Origin: Pseudomonadota bacterium
GTDB lineage: Bacteria; Pseudomonadota; Gammaproteobacteria; Burkholderiales; UBA9220
Assembly: GCA_021845865.1 (NCBI GenBank)
Contig: JAJZVC010000007.1
Span: 18,256 to 82,255, forward strand
DNA: 64,000 bases
Reading direction: 5' to 3'
The notes below the pieces were generated by a model. That model saw only the letters and a program-made list of their open reading frames with translations. It made no database searches and was not told the DNA's origin. How positions within the stretch are numbered: the stretch's first letter is position 1; each line of letters opens with the position of its first letter. Of the stretch, positions 27,950-36,580 are shown in pieces. The translations under genes and the position numbers were made by a program.

Positions 27950-28135
27950 CTAATTTTCCCCATCCTTCAACCGACGGCGGGGGATCATCGGATCGTCGTC
28001 GTCCATGAGAATGCGTTGGGCCGGCCCCTCCATATCCTCGAACTGCCCGCTTCGCACCGCCCAGAAGAATCCCAGGCCGGCGAAGACGACAATAAACACC
28101 GTCATGCCCAACAAATAAATCAAAACGCCGTTCAT
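27950..28135 (-). CDS. ccoS: cbb3 oxidase assembly protein CcoS
   Basis: A 61-residue inner-membrane protein with one N-terminal helix (LIYLLGMTVFIVVFAGLGFFWAVRSGQFEDMEGPAQRILMDDD). The helix followed by SGQFEDMEGPA..IL is the CcoS/FixS signature. CcoS is needed to load heme and copper into the cbb3 catalytic subunit. It follows ccoI by 55 bp. Confidence 0.93.
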   Translation of the reverse strand: MNGVLIYLLGMTVFIVVFAGLGFFWAVRSGQFEDMEGPAQRILMDDDDPMIPRRRLKDGEN

Positions 28136-28190
28136 AAACCTACCGCCACCGCCCTGTTGAGTAGGCGTCTACTCTACCTTCAGAGGAGGG

Positions 28191-30587
28191 CTAGCGCAAC
28201 CTTAGCGCGTTGACCACCACCACCAGGGAACTGGCGGACATGCCGATGGCCGCCAGCCAGGGGGGGATATAGCCGAACATGGCGAAGGGCACCGCCAGCG
28301 CGTTGTAGCCTATGGCCCAGACGAAGTTCTGGCGCATGATCTGTATGCTTTGGCGACCGGTTTCCAGCGCCTGGACCACGTCGGTCAGATTCTGGGTCAG
28401 CAGGACGATATCGCTGGTGGCGCGCGCCACGTCCGTGCCGCCACCCATGGCGATGGAAACCTGACTGCCGGCCAGCACCGGCGCGTCGTTGACGCCATCG
28501 CCTATCATCGCCACCACGTCGCCGGCCTGCTGGAAGCGCTGCAGCGCTGCCAATTTATCCTCCGGCCGCTGTTCCCAGTAGCGGGACTCGACTCCCAGCT
28601 GTTTGGCCATGTACTCCACGGCCGGTCGCGAATCGCCACTCAATATGGTGACCTTCAGTCCCTGTTCCTTCAGGCCTTCGACCGCCGCCCTGGCCTGGGG
28701 CCGCAATTCATCGGACAGCGCAAAAGCGGCCAGGGGACGCCCTTCATCGCACAGCCAAACCACCGTTGCCCCCGGGGGAATTCCCTCCAGCTCTTCCGCC
28801 GGCGTTACCGCTGACATGCTCCGGTTGCCCAAGGTGAAGCGGACGCCCTCTATCGTGCCCGCGACTCCTTTGCCCGGTATGTTTTGCGCGTCCGCCACCG
28901 TCAGCAGGGGGGCTTTGTTGGCGTACAGGAAGCTGGCAGCCAGGGGGTGCTCTGACGCCTGCTCAAGACTCGCGGCCAGGGCCAGGCACCGGGCCTCGTC
29001 CACGTCGGCCAGCGCGACCGTCTGATGCAGGAACGGCTTGCCGAAAGTCAGCGTTCCGGTTTTGTCGAAGACGACGTGGTTGACGTGGGACATGGTTTCC
29101 AGGGCATGCCCCCGGGTCAAGAGGATGCCGCGCTTCAACAGGCGCGACCCTGCCGCGGCGAAGGCGGCTGGCGCGGCCAACGATAAGGCGCAGGGGCAGG
29201 TCACCACCAGCACGGCAAGACCGACGGGGAAGGCCTTGCTCGGGTCCACCAGCAGCCAACCCACGACGGCCAAGGCCGTCAGGACCAGCAGGCCATACGT
29301 GAAGTAGCCCGCCACCCGGTCCGCCAATTGGGCCAGGCGCGGCTTTTCGGCTTGCGCCCGGTCCAGCATGCGAATGATGCCGGCAATGACCGTGTTTTCC
29401 CCCACTCCGCTTACGCGAAGCTGTAGCGGCCCCTCCAAATTCAAGCTACCGGCGATGGTTCCGGAGCCGACTTCTTTCGGGACCGGACGGCTTTCGCCAG
29501 TAAGAAGCGATTCATCCGCGCTGCTTACCCCTTGCTCCACCACCCCGTCCGCCGGGATGGTTTCTCCCGGTTTCACCAGGACCAAGTCGCCGACTTCCAG
29601 CTCCATCACGGCCACGACCGTTTGCTCCCCATTCTGCAAACGGGTGGCCATGGCGGGCATCAGCTTGAGCAAGTTTTCCGCCGCTTCCGTGGATTTTTCC
29701 CGCGCATTGCGCTCCAGAAAGCGGGTGGTCAGCAGGAATAGGCTGAACATGCATACCGCGTCGTAATAAACCACGCCGCTGTTGTTCAGCGTCATCCAGA
29801 GACTGCCGCCGAAGGCGGATATGATCGCCAGCGTCACCGGCACATCCATGTTCATCTGGCCCGAGCGTATCGCCCTCCATGCGCTCTGATAAAAGGGGAT
29901 GGCGGCATAGAACATGACCGGCAAGGTCATCAGCAGGCTGACGTAGCGCAACAGCACCTTGGTGCTTTCCTCGATGCCGCTGTAATCTCCGGAGTAAAGC
30001 GCCACCGCCAGCATCATCACCTGCATCATGGAGATGCCCGCGACAGCAATGCGGCGGAGGTCCCGCTGCCTTTCCTTTTTGCGCACGTCCTCCTGCTGTT
30101 TGGCATTGAAGGGGTGGGCGCTGTAGCCGAGGAGTTGAATCTCCTTGAGAATCCGGGCCAGGTCTATTTCCCGTTCGTCCCAGGTAACCCGAGCGCGGTG
30201 GTTGGAATAGTTGACCAAGACCTCCCTGACTCCCGGAAGTTGCTGCAGGTGCCGCTCGTTTAGCCACACGCAGGCGGCGCAGGTGATTCCCTCGAGGATG
30301 AGCGAAGCCTGCTTCAGGTGCTCCTCGGGGGTGATGACAAAGCTTTTCTGAATTTCCGGGTGGTTGTAGAGCTCGAGCTTGCGCAGCTCTTCCGGAATGA
30401 CGTCGCGCCCGCTTTGAGGCATGGCGGTGCGGTGATGATAGTAAGCCTCCAGGCCATTATCGACGATGGCCTGCGCCACCGCTTCGCACCCACGGCAGCA
30501 CATGTCGCGCTTTTCGCCCTCGACGACGACGGCAAAAGCCGACCCTTCGGGTACCGGCAGACCGCAGTGGAAGCAATTCTCGGTCAT
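28191..30587 (-). CDS. ccoI: copper-translocating P-type ATPase CcoI (FixI)
   Basis: A 798-residue P1B-type ATPase supplying copper for cbb3 assembly. The N-terminus has a cysteine-rich metal-binding region (CFHCGLPVPEG; MCCRGCEAVAQ) and a heavy-metal-associated domain with CAAC. The transmembrane copper site is the CPC of VVTCPCALSLA. Phosphorylation occurs at FDKTGTLTFG, the actuator loop is LLTGES, and the hinge is MIGDGVNDAPVL. Its ATG overlaps the ccoH stop by one base. It differs from detoxifying CopA by the N-terminal cysteine block and by context. Confidence 0.94.
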   Translation of the reverse strand: MTENCFHCGLPVPEGSAFAVVVEGEKRDMCCRGCEAVAQAIVDNGLEAYYHHRTAMPQSGRDVIPEELRKLELYNHPEIQKSFVITPEEHLKQASLILEGITCAACVWLNERHLQQLPGVREVLVNYSNHRARVTWDEREIDLARILKEIQLLGYSAHPFNAKQQEDVRKKERQRDLRRIAVAGISMMQVMMLAVALYSGDYSGIEESTKVLLRYVSLLMTLPVMFYAAIPFYQSAWRAIRSGQMNMDVPVTLAIISAFGGSLWMTLNNSGVVYYDAVCMFSLFLLTTRFLERNAREKSTEAAENLLKLMPAMATRLQNGEQTVVAVMELEVGDLVLVKPGETIPADGVVEQGVSSADESLLTGESRPVPKEVGSGTIAGSLNLEGPLQLRVSGVGENTVIAGIIRMLDRAQAEKPRLAQLADRVAGYFTYGLLVLTALAVVGWLLVDPSKAFPVGLAVLVVTCPCALSLAAPAAFAAAGSRLLKRGILLTRGHALETMSHVNHVVFDKTGTLTFGKPFLHQTVALADVDEARCLALAASLEQASEHPLAASFLYANKAPLLTVADAQNIPGKGVAGTIEGVRFTLGNRSMSAVTPAEELEGIPPGATVVWLCDEGRPLAAFALSDELRPQARAAVEGLKEQGLKVTILSGDSRPAVEYMAKQLGVESRYWEQRPEDKLAALQRFQQAGDVVAMIGDGVNDAPVLAGSQVSIAMGGGTDVARATSDIVLLTQNLTDVVQALETGRQSIQIMRQNFVWAIGYNALAVPFAMFGYIPPWLAAIGMSASSLVVVVNALRLR

Positions 30588-31366
30588 CAGGCTTTGGGCA
30601 CGCTTACGCTCTGCTCTACCTGATAGGCGTCGTCCCCGCTCTGAATATGCAGCTCAACGACCCAGCGGCCAGGCCGGGCGAAGTTTACCTGGCCGCGGTA
30701 AGCGCCAGGGTTTTCCTCTTTTAGCTCTATGTCCTGGTGGCTTTCCGCATTGGCCAAGGGCTGGATGCTTATGACCACCTTGGCGTTTTGCAGCGGCGCG
30801 CCGTCGCGGGTAGCGACCTTAACCTCGACACTCCGGCTGGCGCTCGCTGCCTCGAGGCCATCCACTTCCACTTTCCATCCCAGGCGGCGCTGTTTTTCCT
30901 GGGCACTCATGTGCTGAGCGATGGTTTTCGCCGCTTCCTCGTTGTGCGGCACGACGCCGGAAAACGCAGTGTGGATGGGGCGATCGCTCTTGTTCGGCAG
31001 GAACATTTGCGCGACGTTCGTCGGCAGCCCGCGGATGGAGATCATGACAAACGTAGCCATCAGTGTCGCGAGCACGACGAAGAAGCCGATCAACAGCATC
31101 GGAGCCCAGTGCAGCTTGCCGCTGCCGCCTTGCTTGTTGCTGCTGGCGATGGTAATCACCGTTGCGGCGGCGAGGTACACGGTGATGTGTACCGCCACCA
31201 CGTCGCCTCCTGGCCATTGTTTCGAGGCAAAAACCAGGTAGGCCACTGTCGGCAGCAATCCACTCAATACACCTCGCCAGTAGTTACTGACCTTGACGAA
31301 GCGAAGCAGGAAATGCAGCCCTGCAATTACTAGAATGCCACCGAACAGCGTTTCGATTAGAGTCAT
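30587..31366 (-). CDS. ccoH: CcoH/FixH-family protein with N-terminal membrane extension
   Basis: A 259-residue membrane protein. The C-terminal part has FixH features: a membrane anchor (PMLLIGFFVVLATLMATFVMISIRGLP) followed by a periplasmic beta domain (GWKVEVDGLE; DGAPLQNAKVVISIQPLAN; PGRWVVELHIQSGDDAYQVEQSVSV). The first 100 residues add about three more helices not found in classical FixH/CcoH of about 160 residues. Position between ccoG and ccoI supports an assembly role. The extension is the unusual part. Confidence 0.8.
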   Translation of the reverse strand: MTLIETLFGGILVIAGLHFLLRFVKVSNYWRGVLSGLLPTVAYLVFASKQWPGGDVVAVHITVYLAAATVITIASSNKQGGSGKLHWAPMLLIGFFVVLATLMATFVMISIRGLPTNVAQMFLPNKSDRPIHTAFSGVVPHNEEAAKTIAQHMSAQEKQRRLGWKVEVDGLEAASASRSVEVKVATRDGAPLQNAKVVISIQPLANAESHQDIELKEENPGAYRGQVNFARPGRWVVELHIQSGDDAYQVEQSVSVPKA

Positions 31367-31367
31367 A

Positions 31368-32804
31368 TCACCCTTCGTGTTTGGAATTGAAGCGCACCTT
31401 GCGGACTGCCGCCTCGTCTGGTTTCCCCTTGGGCGTGATTATAAACTCAATAGTGTCGGTTGTAGCGGCTACTTGCGGCGGCAGCTTCACGTTCACCTGG
31501 ATCATCAGACTCTTGCCAGCCCGCACGTTCATTTCGTTGCTGGAGCCGCCAAAATCGAGCGCCCCGTCAGGAATGCCCTTTACCGCGACCACGTAGGTTT
31601 CCTCATGGTCGGTCTTGTTGGTGACCCGGACTTGGTAACGGTTGCGGATTTCCCCGTCCGACAGCGTCACGAACAGGGGCTGGCGAATTTGCTGCACGCT
31701 CTCCTCGAAAGAGGTGCGGGTCGCCAGGTTGTAAATCATGATGCCGGTCATGATCAGGATGAACGTGCCGTAGCCGATAGTCCTCAGGCGCAGCAGATCC
31801 AGCTTCGGCTTTTGCGGGTTATCGCTCTTGGCATTGATTTCCGAATCGTAGCGCACCAAGCCGCGGGGGAACTTCATGGAATCCATGATCGTGTTGCAGG
31901 CGTCGATGCACAGGCCGCAGGAAATGCACTTGTATTGCAAGCCATTGCGGATATCTATGCCCACGGGGCAGACCTGCACGCACATCCCGCAGTCGATGCA
32001 GTCGCCATAGCCCTGGGCTTGGCGCTCTTCCCGGGTCCGCGCCCCTTGCACAGCCGGGTGACGGCCTTTATCGCTCTCGCCTCGCTTGGTTTCGTAGGTA
32101 ACCACCAGCGTCTCTGACTCGTACATTACCCCCTGGAAACGGGCATAGGGACACATGTAGATGCAGACCTGCTCCCGCAGCACCCCTGCCGCCAGGTAGG
32201 TGGACAGCGTCAGGAAGAACACGGCGGTATACCCGGCCGTCACCATGTGGCCGTTGAAGAACTTGACCAACAGGTCGGGGGCATAGCCGAAATAGAGCAC
32301 GAACGTCATGGCCGTCCACCAGGAGGCAAGCAGCCATAGGGCATGGGTCAATCCATATTTCCATACCTTCTCGAGGTTCCAGCCTTGCTTATACAGGCGC
32401 GTGCGCGCGGGCCGCTCGCCCTGGACCAAGTGCTCAATCCAGATATAGAAATCCGTCCACAGCGTTTGGAAGCAGAAATAACCGCAAAAGGCTCGGCCGA
32501 CCAGCGTCGTGACGAAGAAAAGCGTCACCGCCGCGATAAACAGCAGCATGGAGAGGACAATGATGTCCTGGGGATACAGCGCCAGGTCGAAGATGAAAAA
32601 GCGGCGTCCGACCATGTCGAACAGCACTGCTTGGTGGGGCGCATCGGAGCGGTCCCAGGGCAGCCAGGGCAGCGCAAAATACACCAAATAGGCCATCGCC
32701 AGAATGCCCCATTTGAAGGTGCGGAACTTGCCCTTTACCGAGCGGGGGAATATGGGGATATGTTTCTCGTACAGCGATTCCTGGGTTGATGCTTGGTTTT
32801 CCAT
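31368..32804 (-). CDS. ccoG: cbb3 oxidase accessory ferredoxin CcoG
   Basis: A 478-residue polyferredoxin (RdxA/FixG family) with several inner-membrane helices in its N-terminal half. The two [4Fe-4S] motifs are CIDCGMCVQVCPVGIDIRNGLQYKCISCGLCIDACN. The C-terminal Ig-like domain is typical. CcoG acts as a Cu(II) reductase during copper delivery. I start at MENQASTQESLYEKHIP (32804) with CTGGAG upstream, not the track's 32918. It begins the ccoGHIS group, which has its own promoter-like sequence. Confidence 0.93.
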   Translation of the reverse strand: MENQASTQESLYEKHIPIFPRSVKGKFRTFKWGILAMAYLVYFALPWLPWDRSDAPHQAVLFDMVGRRFFIFDLALYPQDIIVLSMLLFIAAVTLFFVTTLVGRAFCGYFCFQTLWTDFYIWIEHLVQGERPARTRLYKQGWNLEKVWKYGLTHALWLLASWWTAMTFVLYFGYAPDLLVKFFNGHMVTAGYTAVFFLTLSTYLAAGVLREQVCIYMCPYARFQGVMYESETLVVTYETKRGESDKGRHPAVQGARTREERQAQGYGDCIDCGMCVQVCPVGIDIRNGLQYKCISCGLCIDACNTIMDSMKFPRGLVRYDSEINAKSDNPQKPKLDLLRLRTIGYGTFILIMTGIMIYNLATRTSFEESVQQIRQPLFVTLSDGEIRNRYQVRVTNKTDHEETYVVAVKGIPDGALDFGGSSNEMNVRAGKSLMIQVNVKLPPQVAATTDTIEFIITPKGKPDEAAVRKVRFNSKHEG

Positions 32805-32860
32805 CTGTTCAAACTCCAGCCTATTGATGTCCGGCTCAATGCCGCCCTGTGCATCAGTAA

Positions 32861-32889
32861 ATTCTAATATAGTGGCGACCGCATTACAA
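32861..32889 (-). promoter_or_regulatory. candidate sigma-70 promoter for ccoGHIS
   Basis: On the minus strand TTGTAA, 17 bases, TAGAAT lies 57 bp before the ccoG ATG and just after the ccoNOQP terminator. Spacing is ideal. Supports separate transcription of the assembly genes. Confidence 0.55.
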
Positions 32890-32924
32890 ATCCTTGTCGC
32901 ATCGGCTTTTCGCTTCACCCCAAG

Positions 32925-32961
32925 GAATTAAAAAAGGCCCCGGACTTCCGTCTCGGGGCCT
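32925..32961 (-). terminator. terminator of ccoNOQP
   Basis: AGGCCCCG (32935-32942) pairs with CGGGGCCT (32954-32961) around an 11-base loop. On the minus strand it is followed by TTTTTTAATTCC. It lies 42 bp after the ccoP stop. Confidence 0.8.
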
Positions 32962-33002
32962 GATTAGCGATTAGGCTTATTTAACCGCGCTCACGCGGGT
33001 GA

Positions 33003-33923
33003 TCACTTACCGCCACCCAGTTCGTGCACATAAACGGCCAGCAGCTTGATCTGCTCGTCGCTCAAGCGGCCTTTCCAGGCCGGCATCACGCCTTTGTTCA
33101 AGCCGCTGTTGATCACGGCCTTAACGGCGGCAACCTTCTCATCAGCAGTCTTGGCGCCCGGGACGTTTGCCCACAGCCAAATCTTGTCGGTCAGGTTGGC
33201 GGAACCAATGGCCTGGTTGCCCTTGCCGTCGGCGCCGTGGCAGCCGAAGCAAGCGCCCGCGCCATGGAACAGCTCGTCGCCTTGCTGAACCTTGGCGGCA
33301 TCCATCTGCTCGCCGGAGAGGCTGAGCACATAGTTGGCCAACGCAGTGACTTGCGCGTCGGTCAGGCTGGCATTGCCGCCCTTGGCAGGCATGATTCCAT
33401 GGCGGCCATTGGTAATGGTCTCCTGGATCTTGTCGTAGCTGCCGCCATAGAGCCAGTCATCGTCGGTCAGGTTGGGCGCGAAGCCGAATTTGCCCTGGCC
33501 GCCGCTCTGGTGACAAGCCGCGCAGTTATCCTGGAACAGCACCTTACCGGCGGACACGATGAAACCCTTCAGCTCAGGATCGGCATTGATCTTGTCGAAG
33601 GGGGTCGCCGCCACCTTGTCGAAGTATGGCTTCTGCTTAGCAGCGGCTTCGTTCATGTCCTGCATCAGCAGGGCGCGGGTGTTCCAGTGGCTAACCTTCT
33701 TTTCACCCTTGTCGTTGACGTACTCAATGGTGTTGGTCCCCGTCAGGAAACCCTTGCCAACAGGCCAGGAGGGGTACATAAACCAGTAAATCAAGGCAAA
33801 GATAATCGTGGCATAGAAGGTCCAAAGCCACCAAGCGGGAAGAGGATTGTTGTATTCCTGCAGATCATCGTCCCAGACGTGTCCAGTGGTATTCTGGAAT
33901 TTCGATTCAGTCGCATGACTCAT
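33003..33923 (-). CDS. ccoP: cbb3 oxidase diheme subunit CcoP
   Basis: A 306-residue membrane-anchored diheme cytochrome c. The N-terminal segment NNPLPAWWLWTFYATIIFALIYWFMYPSW is the CcoP helix and signature. Two heme c sites, CAACH and CFGCH, are followed by methionine-ligand regions (GIMPAKGG; GVMPAWKG). It accepts electrons from soluble cytochromes and passes them to CcoO. It overlaps ccoQ by one base and ends the structural operon. Confidence 0.96.
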   Translation of the reverse strand: MSHATESKFQNTTGHVWDDDLQEYNNPLPAWWLWTFYATIIFALIYWFMYPSWPVGKGFLTGTNTIEYVNDKGEKKVSHWNTRALLMQDMNEAAAKQKPYFDKVAATPFDKINADPELKGFIVSAGKVLFQDNCAACHQSGGQGKFGFAPNLTDDDWLYGGSYDKIQETITNGRHGIMPAKGGNASLTDAQVTALANYVLSLSGEQMDAAKVQQGDELFHGAGACFGCHGADGKGNQAIGSANLTDKIWLWANVPGAKTADEKVAAVKAVINSGLNKGVMPAWKGRLSDEQIKLLAVYVHELGGGK

Positions 33924-34108
33924 TATTTGGCTCCCTTAACGTCTTGGTTGTCATCCATCAGCGGGATGTCCCGGTAGGACTCAAGGCGCTCACCACGCTT
34001 CTTGCTGCCGTACAGGTAGAACAGCACCATGCAGAAGCAGGTGAAGAAAATAATCATCGCCACGGGCTTTGTGTTCTCGAAGCTTTTGAACCAGTTAAGC
34101 CATTCCAC
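33923..34108 (-). CDS. ccoQ: cbb3 oxidase subunit CcoQ
   Basis: A 61-residue single-helix protein (KPVAMIIFFTCFCMVLFYLYGSKKRGERLESYRDIPL). The helix followed by a basic turn and a short acidic tail (MDDNQD) is the FixQ/CcoQ pattern. It stabilises the complex. It lies 15 bp after ccoO and abuts ccoP. Confidence 0.93.
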   Translation of the reverse strand: MEWLNWFKSFENTKPVAMIIFFTCFCMVLFYLYGSKKRGERLESYRDIPLMDDNQDVKGAK

Positions 34109-34123
34109 GGGACATCTCCTCTA

Positions 34124-34879
34124 TTAGCGATACTTCACGAACTGGTCGTTATCGTACTTCTTGAAGTCGACCATAGTGCCAAGTACCTGCAGATAGGCAA
34201 CCAGAGCATCCATTTCGGTAATGTTGCTGGCGTCGCCGTCGTAGTTGCCGGGGGCACCGCCGAAGCCGTTCTGAGCCTGGTCAACCAGGTTCTTCTGGGC
34301 GTTGCGGATATCCAGCATCTTGGCCACATCTTCGCCGAACTGCTTGACGTTGCTGTCGTACTCAGCCTGGTTGGAAGAGTAAGGAACACCCGTCAGACGC
34401 AAGGCAGCCATGCGGTCGCCCACATCGGAGTAGTCCAAGGGGGTCTTTTCCAGGAAGCCGTAGTGAGGCATGACGGACTCCGGCACCATGGACTGGGGGT
34501 CCATCAAGTGGGCCACCTGCCATTCGTTGGAGTACTTCTTGCCCACGCGAGCCAGGTCAGGACCGGTACGCTTGGAGCCCCACTGGAATGGGTGGTCGTA
34601 CTGGGACTCAGCCGCCAGGGAGTAGTGGCCATAACGCAGCTGTTCGTCGCGGAAGGGACGAATCATCTGGGAGTGGCACAGGAAGCAGCCCTCGCGAACA
34701 TAGATGTCCCGCCCGCGAAGTTCCAACGGGGTGTAGGGGCGAACGCCGTCCACTTTCTCAATGGTGTCGTTGATGAAGAACAGCGGAATAATTTCCACCA
34801 AACCGCCGACGCTGATGGCCAGCATCATCAGGACCATCATCAGCCCGACGTTTTTTTCTATCGAGTCGTGTTTAAACAT
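34124..34879 (-). CDS. ccoO: cbb3 oxidase monoheme subunit CcoO
   Basis: A 251-residue membrane-bound monoheme cytochrome c. The helix is VGLMMVLMMLAISVGGLVEIIPLFF and the heme site is GCFLCHSQMIRPF. The distal MVPESVMPHYGFL segment holds the axial methionine. Start is MFKHDSIEKN at 34879 with GAGAGGGAAAC upstream, later than the track's 34906. Located between ccoN and ccoQ. Confidence 0.96.
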   Translation of the reverse strand: MFKHDSIEKNVGLMMVLMMLAISVGGLVEIIPLFFINDTIEKVDGVRPYTPLELRGRDIYVREGCFLCHSQMIRPFRDEQLRYGHYSLAAESQYDHPFQWGSKRTGPDLARVGKKYSNEWQVAHLMDPQSMVPESVMPHYGFLEKTPLDYSDVGDRMAALRLTGVPYSSNQAEYDSNVKQFGEDVAKMLDIRNAQKNLVDQAQNGFGGAPGNYDGDASNITEMDALVAYLQVLGTMVDFKKYDNDQFVKYR

Positions 34880-34950
34880 GTTTCCCTCTCTGATCTGTTT
34901 CAGCAACCGGGGCCCCGGCCCCGGTTCCGCGTGATTTCCGTCTTGTACGC

Positions 34951-36384
34951 TTAGGCCGCGACGGGAGCAGGACCCGCTTCAGCAGCTTTACCTTGGCTGA
35001 TGGTCATCCAGCAGTTGTAGGCCATCACCAGCATGCCGGACACAAACACCAGACCACCCAGAGCACGCATCACGTAGAAGGGATGCATGGCGGCGACGGT
35101 TTCGGCGAAGGAATACTGCAGGTTGCCGAAGTCGTCGAAGGCGCGCCACATCAGACCCTGCATGATGCCGGAAATCCACATGGCGGTGATGTACAGCAGG
35201 ATGCCGATGGTCGCCAACCAGAAGTGAACGGTCACCAGCTTGGTGCTGTACAGCTTGGTGTCCCACAGACGGGGAATCATGTGATAGAGAGCGCCGAAGG
35301 AGATCATCGCCACCCAACCCAGGGCACCGGAGTGCACGTGGCCAACGGTCCAGTCGGTGTAGTGGGACAGGGCGTTAACGTCCTTCAGGGACATCATCGG
35401 GCCTTCGAAGGTGGACATGCCGTAGAAGGACAGGGCCACGATCATGAAGCGCATGATGGGGTCGGTGCGCAACTTATCCCAAGCGCCGGACAGGGTCATG
35501 ATGCCGTTGATCATACCGCCCCAGGAGGGAAGCAGCAGCATGATGGAGAAGGTGGCGCCCATGGTGGAAACCCAGTCCGGCAGGGCAGTCCAGTGCAGAT
35601 GGTGAGGACCGGCCCACATGTACATGAAGGACAGAGCCCAGAAGTGCACGATGGACAGGCGGTAGGAGTAGATCGGACGACCGGCCTGCTTGGGCACGTA
35701 GTAGTACATCATGCCGAGGAAGGCGGCGGTCAGGAAGAAGCCCACGGCGTTGTGACCGTACCACCACTGGATCATGGCATCCTGAGCACCGGAGAACAGG
35801 GGATAGGACTTCATGGTGGTCAGGCTGACGGGAACAGCCAGGCCGTTACCCAGGTGCAGCAGCGCCACCGCCAGCAGGAACACGATGTAGAACCAGTTGG
35901 CCACGTAGATATGCGGCTGCTTGCGCTTCATCACCGTACCCACGAACACCGCGATGTAGGCAACCCACACGACGGTGATCAGGAGATCGATCGGCCATTC
36001 CATCTCGGCATACTCTTTGCCCTGGCTATAGCCCAGCACGTAGCTGCTGGCCGCCAGAACGATGATCAACTGCCAGCCCCAGAAGGTAAAGGACGCCAGA
36101 CCGTCGGCGAACAGACGGGTCTGACAGGTACGCTGAACCACGTAGTAGCTGGTGGCAAACAGGGCGCAACCACCGAAACCGAAAATCACGCCACCGGTGT
36201 GAATCGGGCGCAGACGGCCAAAGGTGAACCACGGGTCCATGTTGAGAAAGGGCCAAGCCAACTGGGAGGCAATGAACACACCCATCGCCATCCCGATAAC
36301 CGCCCAAAACAGAGCCATGATCGAGAATTTTCGAACAATATCATAATTATATTGTTCGATTGTTGCAGTTCCCACTGCTGCCAT
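34951..36384 (-). CDS. ccoN: cbb3-type cytochrome c oxidase catalytic subunit CcoN
   Basis: The 477-residue heme-copper oxidase subunit I of the C family, a high-affinity terminal oxidase for low oxygen. About twelve helices are visible. Conserved histidine segments include [25 protein letters not shown] (CuB ligand and crosslinked tyrosine region), AGPHHLHWT and [19 protein letters not shown] precedes the ATG at a good distance. It begins the ccoNOQP operon, 192 bp from the Anr-type regulator gene. Confidence 0.97.
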   Translation of the reverse strand: MAAVGTATIEQYNYDIVRKFSIMALFWAVIGMAMGVFIASQLAWPFLNMDPWFTFGRLRPIHTGGVIFGFGGCALFATSYYVVQRTCQTRLFADGLASFTFWGWQLIIVLAASSYVLGYSQGKEYAEMEWPIDLLITVVWVAYIAVFVGTVMKRKQPHIYVANWFYIVFLLAVALLHLGNGLAVPVSLTTMKSYPLFSGAQDAMIQWWYGHNAVGFFLTAAFLGMMYYYVPKQAGRPIYSYRLSIVHFWALSFMYMWAGPHHLHWTALPDWVSTMGATFSIMLLLPSWGGMINGIMTLSGAWDKLRTDPIMRFMIVALSFYGMSTFEGPMMSLKDVNALSHYTDWTVGHVHSGALGWVAMISFGALYHMIPRLWDTKLYSTKLVTVHFWLATIGILLYITAMWISGIMQGLMWRAFDDFGNLQYSFAETVAAMHPFYVMRALGGLVFVSGMLVMAYNCWMTISQGKAAEAGPAPVAA

Positions 36385-36494
36385 AATTTCCTCCTTGAAA
36401 GATTAAAGCCTTAAGCTTTTCCCCATGTACCGGCCACACCTCGCCGCACCCGGACAGCCTCCCCTTGCTGCTTGAGCCCGTCCAGCCCGGCAGG

Positions 36495-36512
36495 GTGTGT
36501 TAAATGACACAC
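36495..36512. repeat. inverted repeat in the ccoN leader
   Basis: GTGTGT TAAATG ACACAC, perfect 6-bp arms. Relative to the Anr-dependent start proposed at about 36532 it would lie at +20 to +37. It could be a second operator or a small RNA hairpin; I do not recognise it as a named site. Confidence 0.5.
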
Positions 36513-36538
36513 GCCGTGCACTTTGGTACAACGGTACT

Positions 36539-36580
36539 AATTTAATCCGATTCAGGCAAAAAAACCCTGACGCAGGTCAA
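36539..36580 (-). promoter_or_regulatory. Anr/Fnr-dependent promoter of ccoNOQP
   Basis: On the minus strand TTGAC-CTGC-GTCAG (36567-36580) matches the Fnr/Anr box TTGAY-N4-RTCAA at nine of ten positions. Thirty-two bases centre to centre downstream lies TAAATT (36539-36544), the spacing expected for a class II activated promoter with the box at about -41.5. The box overlaps the last codon of the anr gene. Confidence 0.65.

Noticed and set aside
32831-32850. TTGAGCCGGACATCAA before ccoG (minus strand) as an Fnr box
   Set aside because: The half-sites are two bases too far apart (TTGA-N8-TCAA instead of TTGA-N6-TCAA).
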